Below, piece after piece: positions 26,782 through 41,700 of a DNA stretch of 64,000 bases. Position 1 is the stretch's first letter. The number at the start of each line of letters is the position of its first letter. The DNA is from Brachycybe producta (lineage: Eukaryota > Arthropoda > Diplopoda > Playtdesmida > Andrognathidae). The stretch is taken from contig JAUPFP010000004.1 in the NCBI GenBank assembly GCA_036925085.1, positions 4,230,001 to 4,294,000 on the forward strand. Reading direction: 5' to 3'. The position numbers were made by a program, and so were the translations under genes. Under the pieces are notes generated by a model. That model made no database searches. It saw nothing but the letters and a program-made list of their open reading frames with translations, and was not told where the DNA came from.

Positions 26782-29700
26782 TCAATTAGTTCTTAAAGGA
26801 TAATTGAGATGGTCCTGTAACTGCTGCTTTGTTTCCACATCCACTGTTTGCATCAGGTCCTCGAACGCAACTCTTCCTATTGTCTCCTGCATACGACTTA
26901 ACTCCATCATTGTGTATTGTCTCAACTCAACTGTATGAATGGGATCCTTGAGAGACAACTGCAAAAAACGAAGACTTTCTCGTATAAAAACATCCTCTTT
27001 TGTATTATCCACATGTCATAACAGCCTCTATAATTGCCTCAAAGTAAGATGAAACTTGTTACGTCAGAAGGGTTGACAAGAAATTTAGGCTTGTGTCATT
27101 TTGTCTGATATAAAAAGGTTAAGACGGTTTATGAACAGCTCATTTTCAAACTCCGATTATTCTGTCTTTGAGAAGCAAAACTAAGAAAAACTAGAAAGTT
27201 TTAGAAACTACAAGGGTAGCTGGATATCTTTCAAAATAAACTTTTTACAGACAAATATTAAAAAAATGTCATAGGCTTAAACATGGATCATTGTTGTAGT
27301 GACATAAAAAGCTTATTTTGAAAGATAGTAATATGAAAATAACCTTAAGTGATTGAGCTACCCAACTAGTTTCTAAACCACATCCAAATATATCTTCATT
27401 TTGCCCCTAAAAGGTAGAATAATCGGAGTTTGTGACGTGTTTACGCTTTAAAACCACCTTAATAACAAAAGAATACAAGAACAAGGCGAGAACTAGCATT
27501 CATCAAATTAAATTACACAATCCTATCTCTTTTGTCAACCTCTCTGAAGTCACAAGCTTCATCTTATGGTGAGGCAACTATAACCTATTACGATTACTTC
27601 AAATAGTAAAAAACAACAACAAACAAACTGCAGTTTAAATCAAATGAACATTTTTTATTTAGGATGTAATTTTCTATTCATTGTTTTTTTCTTTCAGAAA
27701 CAGTAACTTTTTTTATGGTAAATTTGTAATGAAATGCCTACTAAAGTTAAGATTTACAAGTTCCCAGAACAAAATAAATTAGTGTGTCTCCAATGCTCGT
27801 AACAATTTTAAAAAAAATGTTACAGCATAATTCCGTTAAAGAAGAGTATTAATATATATTATATGTAACCACCCTAAGTAATTAATCTCTTCATGACGTT
27901 AATAAACCATTGGGAATGCCACATGCATTTCTCGATAATTTTAAGACAGCATTTTGCCACTTTATGACATCATTAGTGGCCAACTTCAAAGCTTTCTGTT
28001 AGCTGCTGAACTGGCAAAGAGCTAACGTCATTAACCAACATAAAAAAAAGAAATTTCATGAAAGTCGCGTTTATACATCCATATTGATTAAAAATTCAAT
28101 ACCCCTGCCTCTTCCTGACAAAATTTAATCTGAGATGCACAAGTGCAGCAGATATACTGAAGTAACTGTTCGCAAAATACGATACAATGATCCTTCAAAT
28201 ACATAAAGTCTAAAGCGCCAATCCCCAAGTCTACACCTAAAGCAAACACACAAGTATCTCTTTTGTGTTTTTGGCATTCCTTAACTTTTAAGAAAGAAAG
28301 AGATGGAGAGAGATAGAGAGAGAGAAATGGAGAGAAAACAACAAAAAAAACTTCTTTCTTTACTCCTTTCTCGAAGAAATCAAGGAAAGAAAATAGAAAG
28401 GTGTGAATAATTCAATAGTAAAGAGAAACATAGGACGAAGTGCTGCATGCAATAGACAAAATCTTTCTCCATCTCTCGTCTCTTCCTGCAAATTACAAGA
28501 TGTAATCAGTGGACGTCAACGTACGACACTGTATTCATCACATGCCACGACGATACAGACAACCAAGAGAAGAAGAACGAAAAAAAGCAGAATGGGCTCG
28601 ATCAAGATTTATCACAATTGCAAGTGGTCTGGTTTCTACCTCCAAGATCCCTCAAAATAAATATTAAAACAACCTCAGTGGATGTATTTATGTTACTGCC
28701 AAAGTGGAAACTCTGCTATTCTATACAATTACTAGAGAATGTGCAAAAGAACCAATTAGAAAGTAGATATACAACGTTACTTAGAGACTATGTGCACTAA
28801 AACAAGCCAATCATGATATTATTTATCTAACGGTATTATGCAGATTCGCTTTTTTTATCCGCTCGTCGTTTAAAGTCCCGCAAATCACGTAAATTTATGG
28901 TTGAATTGGCAGTTCTGCACTTTGTCTAGTAATTGTTCAGAATAACTGAATTTTCACTTTACCGGCAACAGATATATAATTGTGTTATATATGTTAGTAC
29001 TTTTGAGGTGCCAAACTTTTTTTTTCTCCTTCGTTAAGACGATGAGAATAGTTGAAACTTTCTCAAAAGAATAATTATCTAATAAATTGGTTTTAGTTGA
29101 AGTACGTGCGTAGAAAATTACAGATGGATTTTCAGCACCATCATTTTAATGTGGAGTACATTTTTTGTAAAGTTTATAAAAAAAAAATTTAAAAAGAAAA
29201 TTCGTGCCGAAATTTATCGAACAAAAATATCTTACTCTAGCTTTCTACGAAATGTAATTAAAATAGTGTTGGTACAATTTTCAAAATGAAACCACAAATT
29301 ATGTACAAAATGCGTGATACAGGAAAAAAAGGGTGATAAATAGAAACTTCTGGTTGTATAAAGTGAACGTAAAACTTTTTTCTATGCAACCTTATGTTTG
29401 TTAAAAACTAGAATTGTAAGCCCAGTATTACCTCGCTTAACATGAATAAAAGGCGTATCATTAAGTAAATCATTGGCGGCAATGCAAATGCAAGGCGCTT
29501 TTGTACAAAGCTATGTACTTGTAGTTTTTGGTCAACTACGTTATAGCGAAGTGTCGTTCTCAAGATGTAACGTAAAGCGAAGTATGTAGTTGAATGTTAA
29601 AATATTTTCACAATCAAACTTGATTATAGCGACATTGGTTATAACGACAACTCAGGGATAACGTCAAAATAACGAGAATTAGGAGGTATTCCTATATAAA

Positions 29701-32700
29701 TAACCATGGCTACAGCGTCACATGAATATAAGTTGTAAAATGTCACAAAATTCTCGGTCCGTTAAATGGCGCTATAACCGAGTTTGACTGTTTTAAAATA
29801 AACGCTTTGAGACAAATGGAAAATGTTTCACAAAAACAATTTTCAGTTATTACAAAAAAATCATTTCTATACAGGCATACCACGACTTACGACAATTCGA
29901 CTTACGACAATACGACTTACGACACTTTCGCACCTAGAACGCTTTTCAATTGCCACCACTCCCTGAACTTGAGTCGCTTGCTTCACAGTTATGACACATT
30001 AGCGACATGACGCTGCCGCTCACATCATCTTCCACCACTTGAAAAAAATTGCATTCCTTCGAATTGCGACCATTTTTGAGTTATTTTAGTGGCCTGGAAC
30101 CTAACCTGTCGTGCATACATTAGCAATGAGGTATAACCACCTACGATTCTAGTTTTGAACAAACTATGAATTTCTTTCTCCTAATGTTACATCCGAAAAA
30201 CGTTTCCATATACTAGGGATTTTTCCCCGTGAATTGTGTTTGAAACTTGCTTAAAAGTTAAAACAAAATAAAAGCAAAAACTCAATAAATATATATAAAA
30301 AAATAAGTCATTTTTAAAGTAACAGTGATAAAAGTGGTAAGAGTTAATTCTTATGAAGAAAAAAAAAACGAATAAAACCCCAACATGCAAACAAAAACTA
30401 ATGGCAATTACTAACAGCTCATTAATTTTTAATTATCATCAATGCTTTTTGCTTTTTTGTTTTATAGGAATAGATGAATATTCGAGGAAGAAGAAGAAAA
30501 AAGAAACGACAAAAGAGGAAGAGACTTTTTTCTAATAAAAAAATCTCTGACTTAAGCCCTTCTGTGTGCCAAAAAAACACAACGAAAACACATATCCTAT
30601 TCATGAAAGTAAAAAAAACAGACTACCCCCCCCCCCCACAAAAATACGGAGAGAAAGAGAATGAGAGAGAGAGAAAGAAAAAGTTCCAATAAAAATGTGC
30701 TTCGCATGTAATTAAGAGTGCCACTATAGAAGGCACTTCATCAGTAAAAGATAGTAACATGCACAAAAGAAACAACCATTACAGAAGATATTTCAGCATT
30801 CAAGATGAGCTTCAAATACAGAATGGATGGGATGGAGAGAAAGAAAAAAATGCAATGCAATGCAATGTTAAAAAAAAGTTTCACCCCACGCAAAAAAAAA
30901 ACACGCACACATAGTATTATTATTGTACGAGCCTCTTATATGCATGTTTCTTTCATCTGCTTCATTTCACATTTACAACCTAACTTAAGCTATACCAAAG
31001 GAGCTTCGAAAAAAAAAGCATAGTTAAGGAAGGAACTCGCTCTATCAACAAGAATGCCAAACAAAAAAATCGTATTTGCATAAACACGAGAAACGATATA
31101 GCAAATAGAACAATGACAATGGAGAATGTGAATAAATATACTGTCTCTCCTCGACCCTTGAGAGACAATCGTGTGTCATTATTATTGAAGTAGAAAGTAA
31201 ATTAAAAGTATCCAAAAATGTAACTTCATTATACATTTTTGTCCGAAATACTATAAATTTGGGTGCATTTAAAAAAAGAGAGAACTGTAATTTGCAACCC
31301 CCCCCCCCCCCCATTACATTTACATATGACGCCAGTGTCCAATTTCAAGTACTCCTAGCTTCCTTACATGCCCTTGCCACCAGAGAGGCGAGATGTATGT
31401 AAAGAGGTTAAACAGTTTTAAGGTGGTTTATGCATTGATGATATGCAGAAGCATCAAAAATGCCATTATGCCTAGTTCTCACAACCTTCTTGTAGCTCGG
31501 GCTAAAATAGCCTTGGCTAAACGACTGTCTTCACATGTGAGCAGCTACATATGGGCTTCGTAACCTGCCTAAAGGTGGCGCTCACTACAGCATATTTATT
31601 TCATTTTTACAAATTTGGCACTGGCCATTATGTGTGGACATTGTGCTGTGTATAGCCTGCATAATGTATACATAATTGGAGGGAAAATGGCTGATATTGT
31701 CCATACGAAAAAAACTGAATTGCATGAGTCTTCATTGAACACACTAAATGCAACATATTTTTATTGTAGGTAGGTTGATGATTTAGAGTTTATGGAAATA
31801 AGTAATTATTAAATAAAGATCAATTGATAATTTAAAATTATTTTAATAAATTAACAAACAGACTGAAACATCTAACAATGGAAATAGAAAATGAATGATG
31901 CCATTTTCTATTCAGATTTATGACCACCAGGTGGCGTACGATCAAGTTAACTTTGTTTTGCATTCACACTAAATAATGTGTAGGCTACGTATGGGTAACC
32001 AAGGCTACCTAACCAAAGCTAACATTTGACATTGACCACCATCTACTGTGTTCTCACAACCCTTATACATAGGCTAAGTCCTTAGCCTGAGCTACATGAA
32101 GGTTGTGAGAACTAGGCATTAGAGCCTCAGATTTTTGCCTTAGTGTTCCACATTTCAAAGCTTTTTTTCTTTTAGAAGGGAAAGGATTCTATTGTATTGT
32201 AGATGTTTTATGGGTTATAATGAATATAAAATATCGTAAAGCTTGCAAGACCACATGTTTGTATGAACAAGCTAAGCTTTGAGGAGCTAATTTTTAGAAG
32301 CTTCAAATTCTGCAAATCAAAGCAAAGTTTGAAGTATAAACCTACCCTATCGTAGGAATACGATTCACAAATTTTCATCTGTTTCAAATTGCCATAAAAA
32401 TAATTTTTAAAAACATCATGATAATTTAAAAAAATACGATTACTGCGTTCCTACAGTATAGTACTCTGATGAAAAGTCTTTTAAAAATTATTTCTAAGCA
32501 TCGCTGCGCTGCACCTCAGTCAACTGAACTTTAAGCTACGTGTGAGTAACTTCTAAAATCTAAAGTGAGCAGCTTTGAATTGTCAAACTTTGGAATATCA
32601 CCATCAAAGTCATCTTTAAAGTCCTGAAAAGTGTATTTTGGTGTTAAATAAGATTCCAGTTAGAATATTTAAAACAAAAACAAGATGATATTATTATTGA

Positions 32701-35700
32701 TTACTTCAAACTCATTGCAAAAACAAGATTTGTCTTTCAAAATAATTCTTTTACCTGTTTCTTTCTCTTGCTGTGTTCCTTCTCATTATCTTCATACGTA
32801 ATATCACTGTCAGTTATCATCAGACAACTAATTTTTAAAAGAAAAAAAAATACAATAATTAATTAGCTAATCACATTTACTTTCATAAAACGATGCAAAT
32901 GATAAAAGGGGTTTTGTATTCTCTACGCAAAAGGTAGAGTGGTTCCAAATGACACATATATTTCACAATTGCAACCGTGAAAATAACATAAATTTGTTTA
33001 TGTACATACAACCCAATCCTCCCCCTTATAAAAAAAACCTCTCATGCAAATTTATTTACAATTTCTATCCTTCCACTTAATCGTGTTTATTAGAAGAAAG
33101 AAAGAAAGAGAGAGGACAAAGCTTAGAAAAATACGAATGCATAATACACACTCAAATACGCTCATGAATTTGTCTCGAAAAGTAAGCTTTACAATTTTGA
33201 AAAGAGAATCCACTCACGTAACTAAACTATACAATAGTCCAATAAAGTAGCACATTTTTGCAGCTCAGGGGATTAATTGCTAATCACAATTACTAAGGTG
33301 TATATAAACTACATATATAAATGTATATAATATAAAATCTAGATGATTCACGATATTAATGTATAGAGAGAAAAAGAGAGAGAAAAACAAAAGAGGCAAA
33401 ACGCGAATGAAAATGTTTTGTGAGGATTCTGAGCACAGACAATTATTATTTCCATGTCGATAAATTAGCAAACATGCAAATGAGGATTAACAACTCTTGG
33501 GTCAGCGAAAAAGGCAACTTGTTTTTTTCTGCAGTTTCCTCTCTCTCTCTCTCTCTCTCTTTCTTTGTAAATGTAAGAAATTTTCTTCACTCATTTCTAA
33601 ATATTGTCAAGATAATTGTAAGAAAAGTGATGCTTAAGAAGGTAGCTTTATTTTTTTAACCAATCACAACAAGTAATCATTTTAATTCAAATAAATTTGA
33701 AGAAACTAAACGATGTAATAAAGCAGAAAAGACTGATAATAATACCAGGATGAGGAGGAGGAGGAGGAGTATTTTCTTTTTCAAAGAAAAAGAAAAAAAC
33801 GATTTCTCCCATATCCCTCCACACTTAATTCCCAACTCATATACAAAGTAATTAAATGCAATGCAAAGTCTCTCGCTTTATACAAAAGAGATTTGAAAAT
33901 TGTTCAAAATTGAGTGGAGAAAAATAGTTGCTTCATTAAGCAAAGAATTGAGAAACGAATTAAGATTGAAGTTGAGGGGTGGAGAAGTGGGAGGAGTGTC
34001 CATTAAAATATTGTGACTAACTTAGATTTTTTAAAAAAAAATTATTTTCCAACACATTTAACAAGTGAGCAGGAGGAGGAGAGGGAATAAGGTTGATTTT
34101 TCTTCTCCAACATCACCAAAGGTTTAATTACCAAACAAGCTATTTTTTATCGTTTTCAAGCCAACTAACAGACAATTGTGTAAGAGATAAACACACAATT
34201 AAACGTGAACCCCCCAAAAAAAGAAAAATATATATGTACAGTATATACACGAAAAACGAAAAATGTGATTACTCTGCCAGTGGGATTTAAAACTGGTCTA
34301 ATTAACACAGAACAGAGTTGAAATTAGAAGTGGGAAGCTTACAGATCTCTAGGCTACTTACTAGTAGTTACTTAACCCAATGCAAGATTTCCAAAAAAAA
34401 ATACTAACCACCCTTATGATAAAAGGGATGAAAATTTTCTAAATTTAAAAATGTGACAATCAAAACTTTTTAAAGGGTCGTAATAAACCTCGCAACTGTT
34501 TCTAAGAATTTAGCAAAACTAATAAATATCTGGATTCCGGAAGCTATATTCTAAAAATGAAAATCTCAGAAGAATCTTAAAAATTCTCACTAGAAAATAT
34601 TAAGTTTAAGAAAGTGGCAAGAGCAACAACATAAGATTTTTCAGTTTTCTATGAATATTGCAAAGATTAGCAAAAATGTAACTATTTATTAAGTATCGCA
34701 AAATATGCAAACGAAAGAGAACAGTCAAAACAGTACACTGGTTTGTTCTACATTTTAGAAACATCATTAAGAACTAATTGGAAGTGTTTTAGAAACTAAC
34801 AGACAAAGTGACTTGGATGAATTCCCAATTGATATCTTTAAAAAATAAACATTATCTTTAAATTTAAAATTCTGTCATTTTTTTTTTTTTTTTTTCACTT
34901 CAAGTTGGCTAAAAATCGTCTGATAACGTCCAGCAAATTGAAATGTAATCATTTTAAAATGCCATAAGTATACCTGAAGACAATATGTGAAAATAAATAA
35001 TATTATATGTATTCAGTTATTCCTTTAGTTTCTAAAACACTTTCAATAGTTCTACTGGCACTTTGACGTGTAAGCCAGGCTTAAATGTAAAACCACTATA
35101 AACTAGCACTTTGCATTTGTTGGAGATTATTGGCTAAATTATCTGCAGACCTAATAGTCAAGCTATTGCACACCATTTAAATACATATATAGCAATTAAT
35201 ACTGGTTATGAATTATGTTTATTGACCCATTCACAGTTTAATATTAACTTGATCACATAAGTAAATCGCCACTTTTGTAATTTCTTAATAGAAAATAACG
35301 TTTTGTTACATAATATGTAACCATTAAATTTCTCAATATTCCCTGACGACTTAACATCGCCATCAGTAAAAAAAACATCCACAAAAGGAATGAATATCTC
35401 TCACTAAAAGAGATTACGTTAGATTGGTTTCAGATTATCCTCTCTAAATAAGAACTATCTTTGGGAAACACTGAGAAGAAAACCCTCCGTAAAATAAATG
35501 GCGTTGTAATGTAGTAAACACACCGAAATAGCTCTTCCTTTTTTTAAAAAAAGAAACTTCCACATAAGAAGTATGTGTGTTTGACCATGTGTTAAGTAAT
35601 TCTTAAAATGTACATAGAGTCAGGGTTTTAAAAGGCACTATACTTTTACTTTCTTTCTTTCTTGTGCTTTTTTTTTAGCTTTTCCTCTTGTCATGAAAAT

Positions 35701-38700
35701 AAATGGGGTAGGTGGCATTTTTGTATGTGGATTCGCACCCAATGTGGTCATTTGTTGGTGTGAATGCTTCCGCCACTGCCCTCAGTTAGACTGAGGGAGT
35801 TCATTACGGGCGGTACGTTAATCTACCCTTGCTCTATAAAACCTACTTTGTAGAAGAAGAACATTCATGATCCCGTGGGCCTACAGCAAAGTGCTTTTAA
35901 GTGCCCCGGAATGTCTGCCAAGGGTCTTTAGAGACACCGAAACAGCATCTCCGGTAAAGCAATAGAGAGAAAGAGAGCTCTAACATTGCGACAATAACGA
36001 GCACTCATAGTGCCTATATTTGCAAGAGATGCCTCGCGCGCGAGAGAGTGGATTTCGATCGAAGTACTTGGCCATGCCAAAAAAGCAGAAGGGGGAACGA
36101 ATACGAGCACTGCCAATCAATACTGTGGACGAAGACCGTTTATTAGCTGCTTCATTACCTTCGCCCCTCCTATGCAACCTCAATGTTCGCCTTGCTTAAT
36201 TAAAAAACATCCCACTCAGTTAAGAAATCTTCTTAAAGTTAAAAAAGTACGAGCGAGCTCGTATAACGGCAACGACATATGTTATTCTATGAAAATAAAG
36301 CAAATAAAATCAAGTGTGTTTTCATTTGCATATGAGTAGGCATTAAAAGTTTGTGACAGATGTAGCTTTTGAGTAAATGCAACAGCTTCAACTTTCGGTA
36401 GGTGGTTTTTTTTTAGTTGTTTCAATGCAATACAGAGTGTCACATAAGTCAGATCATTAGTTAGGTCATAGCTAGATCAGAGGTTCTTAACCTTTTTACG
36501 ATTACAAACCCCCAAATGGATTGCTCCATCATATGTTCCCATACCCCCTTCGGCAGAATGTCGAAATCATCGTCACCATCACCAGTCTTATTAGGTACAA
36601 TTATGACTTCAAAAAATGTCATTCTAGTGGAATCACCGCCTCAATCTGTATTCATAATGGCGATAGTTCATTCTAATCTAACAGCTTTTTTTTAAAAAAA
36701 AATTGTCTCCATACCCTCAAGGGGCCTGGATACCACCTGCTAAGAAACCCTGCATTAGATAGAACGTATATTGTCGAAGGGCTGTGGAACGGCATGCGAG
36801 AAGCCCGGATTTTATATTAAGTACTGAAGTTTTAACTCTGTGTATCTCGTCTGGATTTATGTATTAGAAACAAAGGTCTTTCCGTTTTTATTGTTACTAG
36901 GATGCTAGACTTATGAGAGACACTGTAAAAGAGTACAGAATAAGAAAATTGTAATTGCTTACAAAAAAACACAAAATAAGAAGATATAAAAAGAGCAACA
37001 ACAACAACAAAAAAGCCAAAACACCGAGAAAAAGAGACAAAGGCCAATTAACTCACTCGACTTGAATCCCAGCATCGTCAGTCCTCATAATGTCGTGTAA
37101 AACTTCTACGACTGACAACAAAATGCCACAAAATCGATCTGTAATAACACTGAAACGAAAGCAGAAAAAAAAATGTTCAAATAAGAAACACGAAGAGAAA
37201 AAAAAATCAACTTTTCATACAAAATAATAAGCTACCATACGAAAAACGATCCATATAAAAATCGTCTTCGGGAGTTTTTTGAAAAAAAAAATCATTTCTC
37301 ATTATAAATGATGCAACATAAATATTATGCATATAAGATGATACTGCATGAATACAAAAAATATGCAAGACTTAAAAAAAGTGAATTTGAAGAAAAGTAT
37401 CGGATGGAAGACAGAAAAATTCCAACTATTACAAAAAAATAAAAGTAAACCAATATTGCCAGCTTCAGCTTTAAATGAAAGCCACAAAATCAAGGATGTA
37501 AATATGATTTTTAAAGCGAGAACGCAGCATATTGAATTTAGAATATTTTACTAATGCACTACTAAGGACACAAAAGGAAATATCAAGAAAAAAACCAATA
37601 GAATATCTTACAAAAATGTGCATATAATTGGGTTATCGGTGTGCGTGTTGCCTCTTTTCAACTTCTTACATTTTCCTATACTAATAAGAAATAATAGCTG
37701 CATTAATCTCTCTTTACCAAAAAAAAAACCTAAGCTGATAATATTTCTTGCTTCGAGACACTTCCTAATAGACCACGCCATTCATTACAGACAGATCTAC
37801 CGTTTTACGTTAATGTAAACAATGACTTGTTTAGCTTACAAACAGCATAAGAGCTACCCAGTTCCAAACATACAGTATATCTGGTAAGCAAACTATCGGT
37901 CTGAGATAACAACCGTGTTACAAATATTGTAACTCACCACATTGACAATGCCAGCATGAAGCCAAGATAATATTAATATTTAAACAAAACGGTTTAAACA
38001 AATAATATGATCAGTGATCAACAACGTCGCCCTTTAAGAACATAATACAAAGCTTAATAATGATAATAAATAAAAATGAAAACAAGTAATTGTAAATTGG
38101 ATTTATATTTCATTTTCTTAATTAAAATTTGTAAACAGTTTCAATCTAATTCAATTCAACTTAGAATTTCACTCGAAAGCCATGTGAGAAGGGACATAAC
38201 TCTCAGTCGTATCGTCAAAATAAAGACCTAGTTACAGGGAAGAGAATTTCAAAGTCTGAACTGAATACATTTAGGAAGAAGGACCAGAAATTTGCATCAA
38301 TTCCAGCACTTAATTCTTTAATAGGCTTTGAATGACCAAGTCTACTTAAGCGGAGATTTCTGGTAAGAATACCACTTAGTATAACATTATGTTCTCCTAA
38401 GACAGTAGACGTTCAAAAAGGCCAATTCTTTGACAGCTTCTATGGTTTTCAAATGATTTCGATTGAAGTTTGCCGCCTCGATAGAAACATCAGCCAATCT
38501 TTTCCCTCAAAATAGTTAATTATTACCAAAATGTACTCACAACTAAACCTTGAATAAAGTTTAAAACAATAAACTTTATACACTGTTCAGCTGTTACATT
38601 ATGCACGCCTTTAAAGTAACCAATTTGAATAAAATGGCTTCAATTAACTGTGTGATGTCGCGGTGACATGTGTAATAAGTTAGGAACCAACTAGCTTGTA

Positions 38701-41700
38701 TTTGCAATTTGACAATGTTTGTCTTTAGAAGAGCTTGTAAAATAAAGCTGCATTCAAAAAAAATGAATGTACAACAATTAAAGTTGCATTAAAACGGCAT
38801 GCATTCTCAACATTGTTCCAAATGTAAACAAGCAACGGATGTCAGAGAATTGAAGGGTTGACGAACAAGAAATTATAACTCGGAACATGTCGTGTTCAAA
38901 GCAGCATGTCCATGTATACCAAAAAAACCACATTAGAGATACAATACTGAATTGAAAGTAAGAGTATATATGGTTCGAGTCATTTCGACCCACACACACA
39001 CAAAGTGTACACACATATATACTACATCACATGCATTGAAAATACATTTTATGGCGACAACAAGGCGAATAAAACTCTTTGTTAGCCCATTTCATCATGC
39101 ACAACAACAACAACAACATAGAACCACACAACGAGGGTTGGATTTTGTAAAATGTTTGTGACATATTGCTTGCTAGACACACTTGTTCTATAATGTATAC
39201 AGAAAGGAGTTAGGAAAGGGGGGAAGAGGGTTGGTCAAATGGAGGAGGATATGGTAAAGTTTTATCATTCATCGCATAAAAATATATTCGAAGACTACTA
39301 ATACAGAAGAAGAAAGAGCAAGTTATCATCAAACAAGAACCTGCTTAAAAGTTAGTTGTGTGTGTGTATATTTGATGCAATAAGGGACGACATGATGCTT
39401 GACAAACCTACATATCCACACATGTCACTTCCAATCGAAAAGCCAATGATTTACTTTGCACTCAGTCAACCTTATAGGACAAGACATTTGCAAAAATTTA
39501 GCATAACATCTCCATGCATCGAGGGACGTACAGTATTTGGTTACTTGCAACAAAAACACATTTTTTGAATAAGAAAAAAAAACAGCAAATAAAAAAACAT
39601 AGATGGGAAAGAATATTCAACGTAGAATAATCAATGTGTAACTGAAGCTGATATGGTCAGCTAAATTGAGCTTTGTTTTTTTTTGTGCTCAGATTACCTC
39701 TCATACATACATTTCTGTCAACAGCAATGAACTACGATACCAATCAGCCTGTTCTTTTTTTCATTTTTTTCATTGCAGAATATTAAAAATGTGCCCAGTG
39801 GACAATATTTTTCTTTTATCAAATGTCTAAGCTTTTGGGGTCGATAAGCGATTACTTTCATTTTGTTTTTTTGTAACCATGCTTTTATCTTCTTATTCTT
39901 CTTGTTATTTTATGACAAAGTATCAGTTTGCATTGTCGATTGGTCATCAAGCAATTGAGAAATGTGGAGCACATCGATTTGAAAAATTTATAAGTTAATA
40001 GCGATGTCATTTGCTAATGTGATAAATTACCGAGATCATCTGGCTGAAGTTATGTATTTGTTACTGTCAAATTTAAAAAAACAAAAAATAGTTCAGATTC
40101 ACTAGCCAACGTGCAGAACCACCAAATCGATAGTAAATCTGCACAATTCGTAATGTTTTAGGCAGCATACAGAATGACTAAGCCAGTCAGTCAATTTACT
40201 AAATGAAACAATGACATTATTTACATCTGCACATTGCCCCGAAAAAGTTACGAATTGTGCAGATTTACTAAAGAATTGCTAGTGATTTCACAAAATAGAC
40301 TTTCCACTTTGACGTTAACATAATCATACCATTGTAAAACAGAAAGAATTTTCCCAGTTGAAATACATATTTCAAACTTCAATAATTGTTTGTTATCATT
40401 TATTTGACAGGACCAATCGCGTAAAAAACATGATTGAGAATTTCCCAGTGGACATTCAGTTCGAACAAATTCAAACCTGTCTGAGACTAAAACAGTTTTC
40501 TTCTAACATATCTCCCTTCAAAGAACAGAAGAAGAAGAAGATGAAGAAAAAACAATCACAGCGAATTAGTCATCAGAGATTCCGATCATCAATTCTCACA
40601 CATTGGGGGTACAAATGACCCAAAGTGGCTATAGAGTAGATCTTTGCAAACAACGGACGACACAGCTCGTCCATTAGTTGCAATCGATGCTCTCTCTCTC
40701 TCTCTCTCTCTTTCTCTCAACTCGTTGACACATTTCCAGTCCATTTGATACACTTACAGACAGAAGCTCAAGCATCAGTATTTTTTTTTAAAAAAAAGGA
40801 CAAAAAAACAACAGAAACAAGTGCAAACCAATGTACGTTAAGTACTATCTAAAAAGAACTTCTTGCGTATTTTGTTACAAATAAATAACTAATTCATAGA
40901 TCGAGACAAACATCTAGTCCATTTCTTTTCTTATTCAACAAAAAAAAAACACAAACCATAACATATCTTAAAAATAATGCAATTTACACAAATATATATA
41001 AAAAAGATTGTCTTACTTGCTTCTAGAAGATAAAAGTGTGACGAGAGCCAATCCCAAAACTTTTCTTCTTTCGACATGCGTAACTAGCCCCATCCTACTA
41101 ATCCAGATATCCATCAGTGGCCCAAACACTGATTCCATCTATTGAAAATATGTTTTAAAATAATTTTAAATTAAAAAAACAGTTGTGAATGGTAAAAATA
41201 AAACATCTCACATTTGAAGGTAATAATATCAAATTGCTAAACAGATGCCGAGATTCAACTTTAGCATTAATTTTAACTTCCGTACAACAACAAAAAGCAC
41301 ATCTTACAAGACTAGCTTCCCCTGAGGACAAGAATTATTGCGAATACAATAAAGAACACACTTCGAAAGTGTAATAGATTATACAACTAAAAAAGTTCTC
41401 CACTTTTGTATCCATAATTCATATGCTAGAAAACTAGAACCGATATACAATATCAGTATTTATAAATCATAACAAATCTCGAAAACGTTATTTAACTCTT
41501 ACCATTTTTTAAAAGAAAATATGCTGGACTTGACATAATCTTAAAATAGACAGTACAATAATTATTATTTCTGATTGCATTATGATAATCATACAATTCT
41601 ATTCTTAGAGGCGCTTTTGTACCTGTTAGGCGTGGCATAATTTTAAGGCATCTAGTATAATATTTCAACAATTTTGTGTATAAAAACATATAATGTATGT

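Noticed and set aside
26959-32754. Nested gene inside IPO11 intron 24 (LRRC70 is nested in vertebrate IPO11)
   Set aside because: No leucine-rich-repeat frame or other long coding segment exists in this or any other IPO11 intron here.
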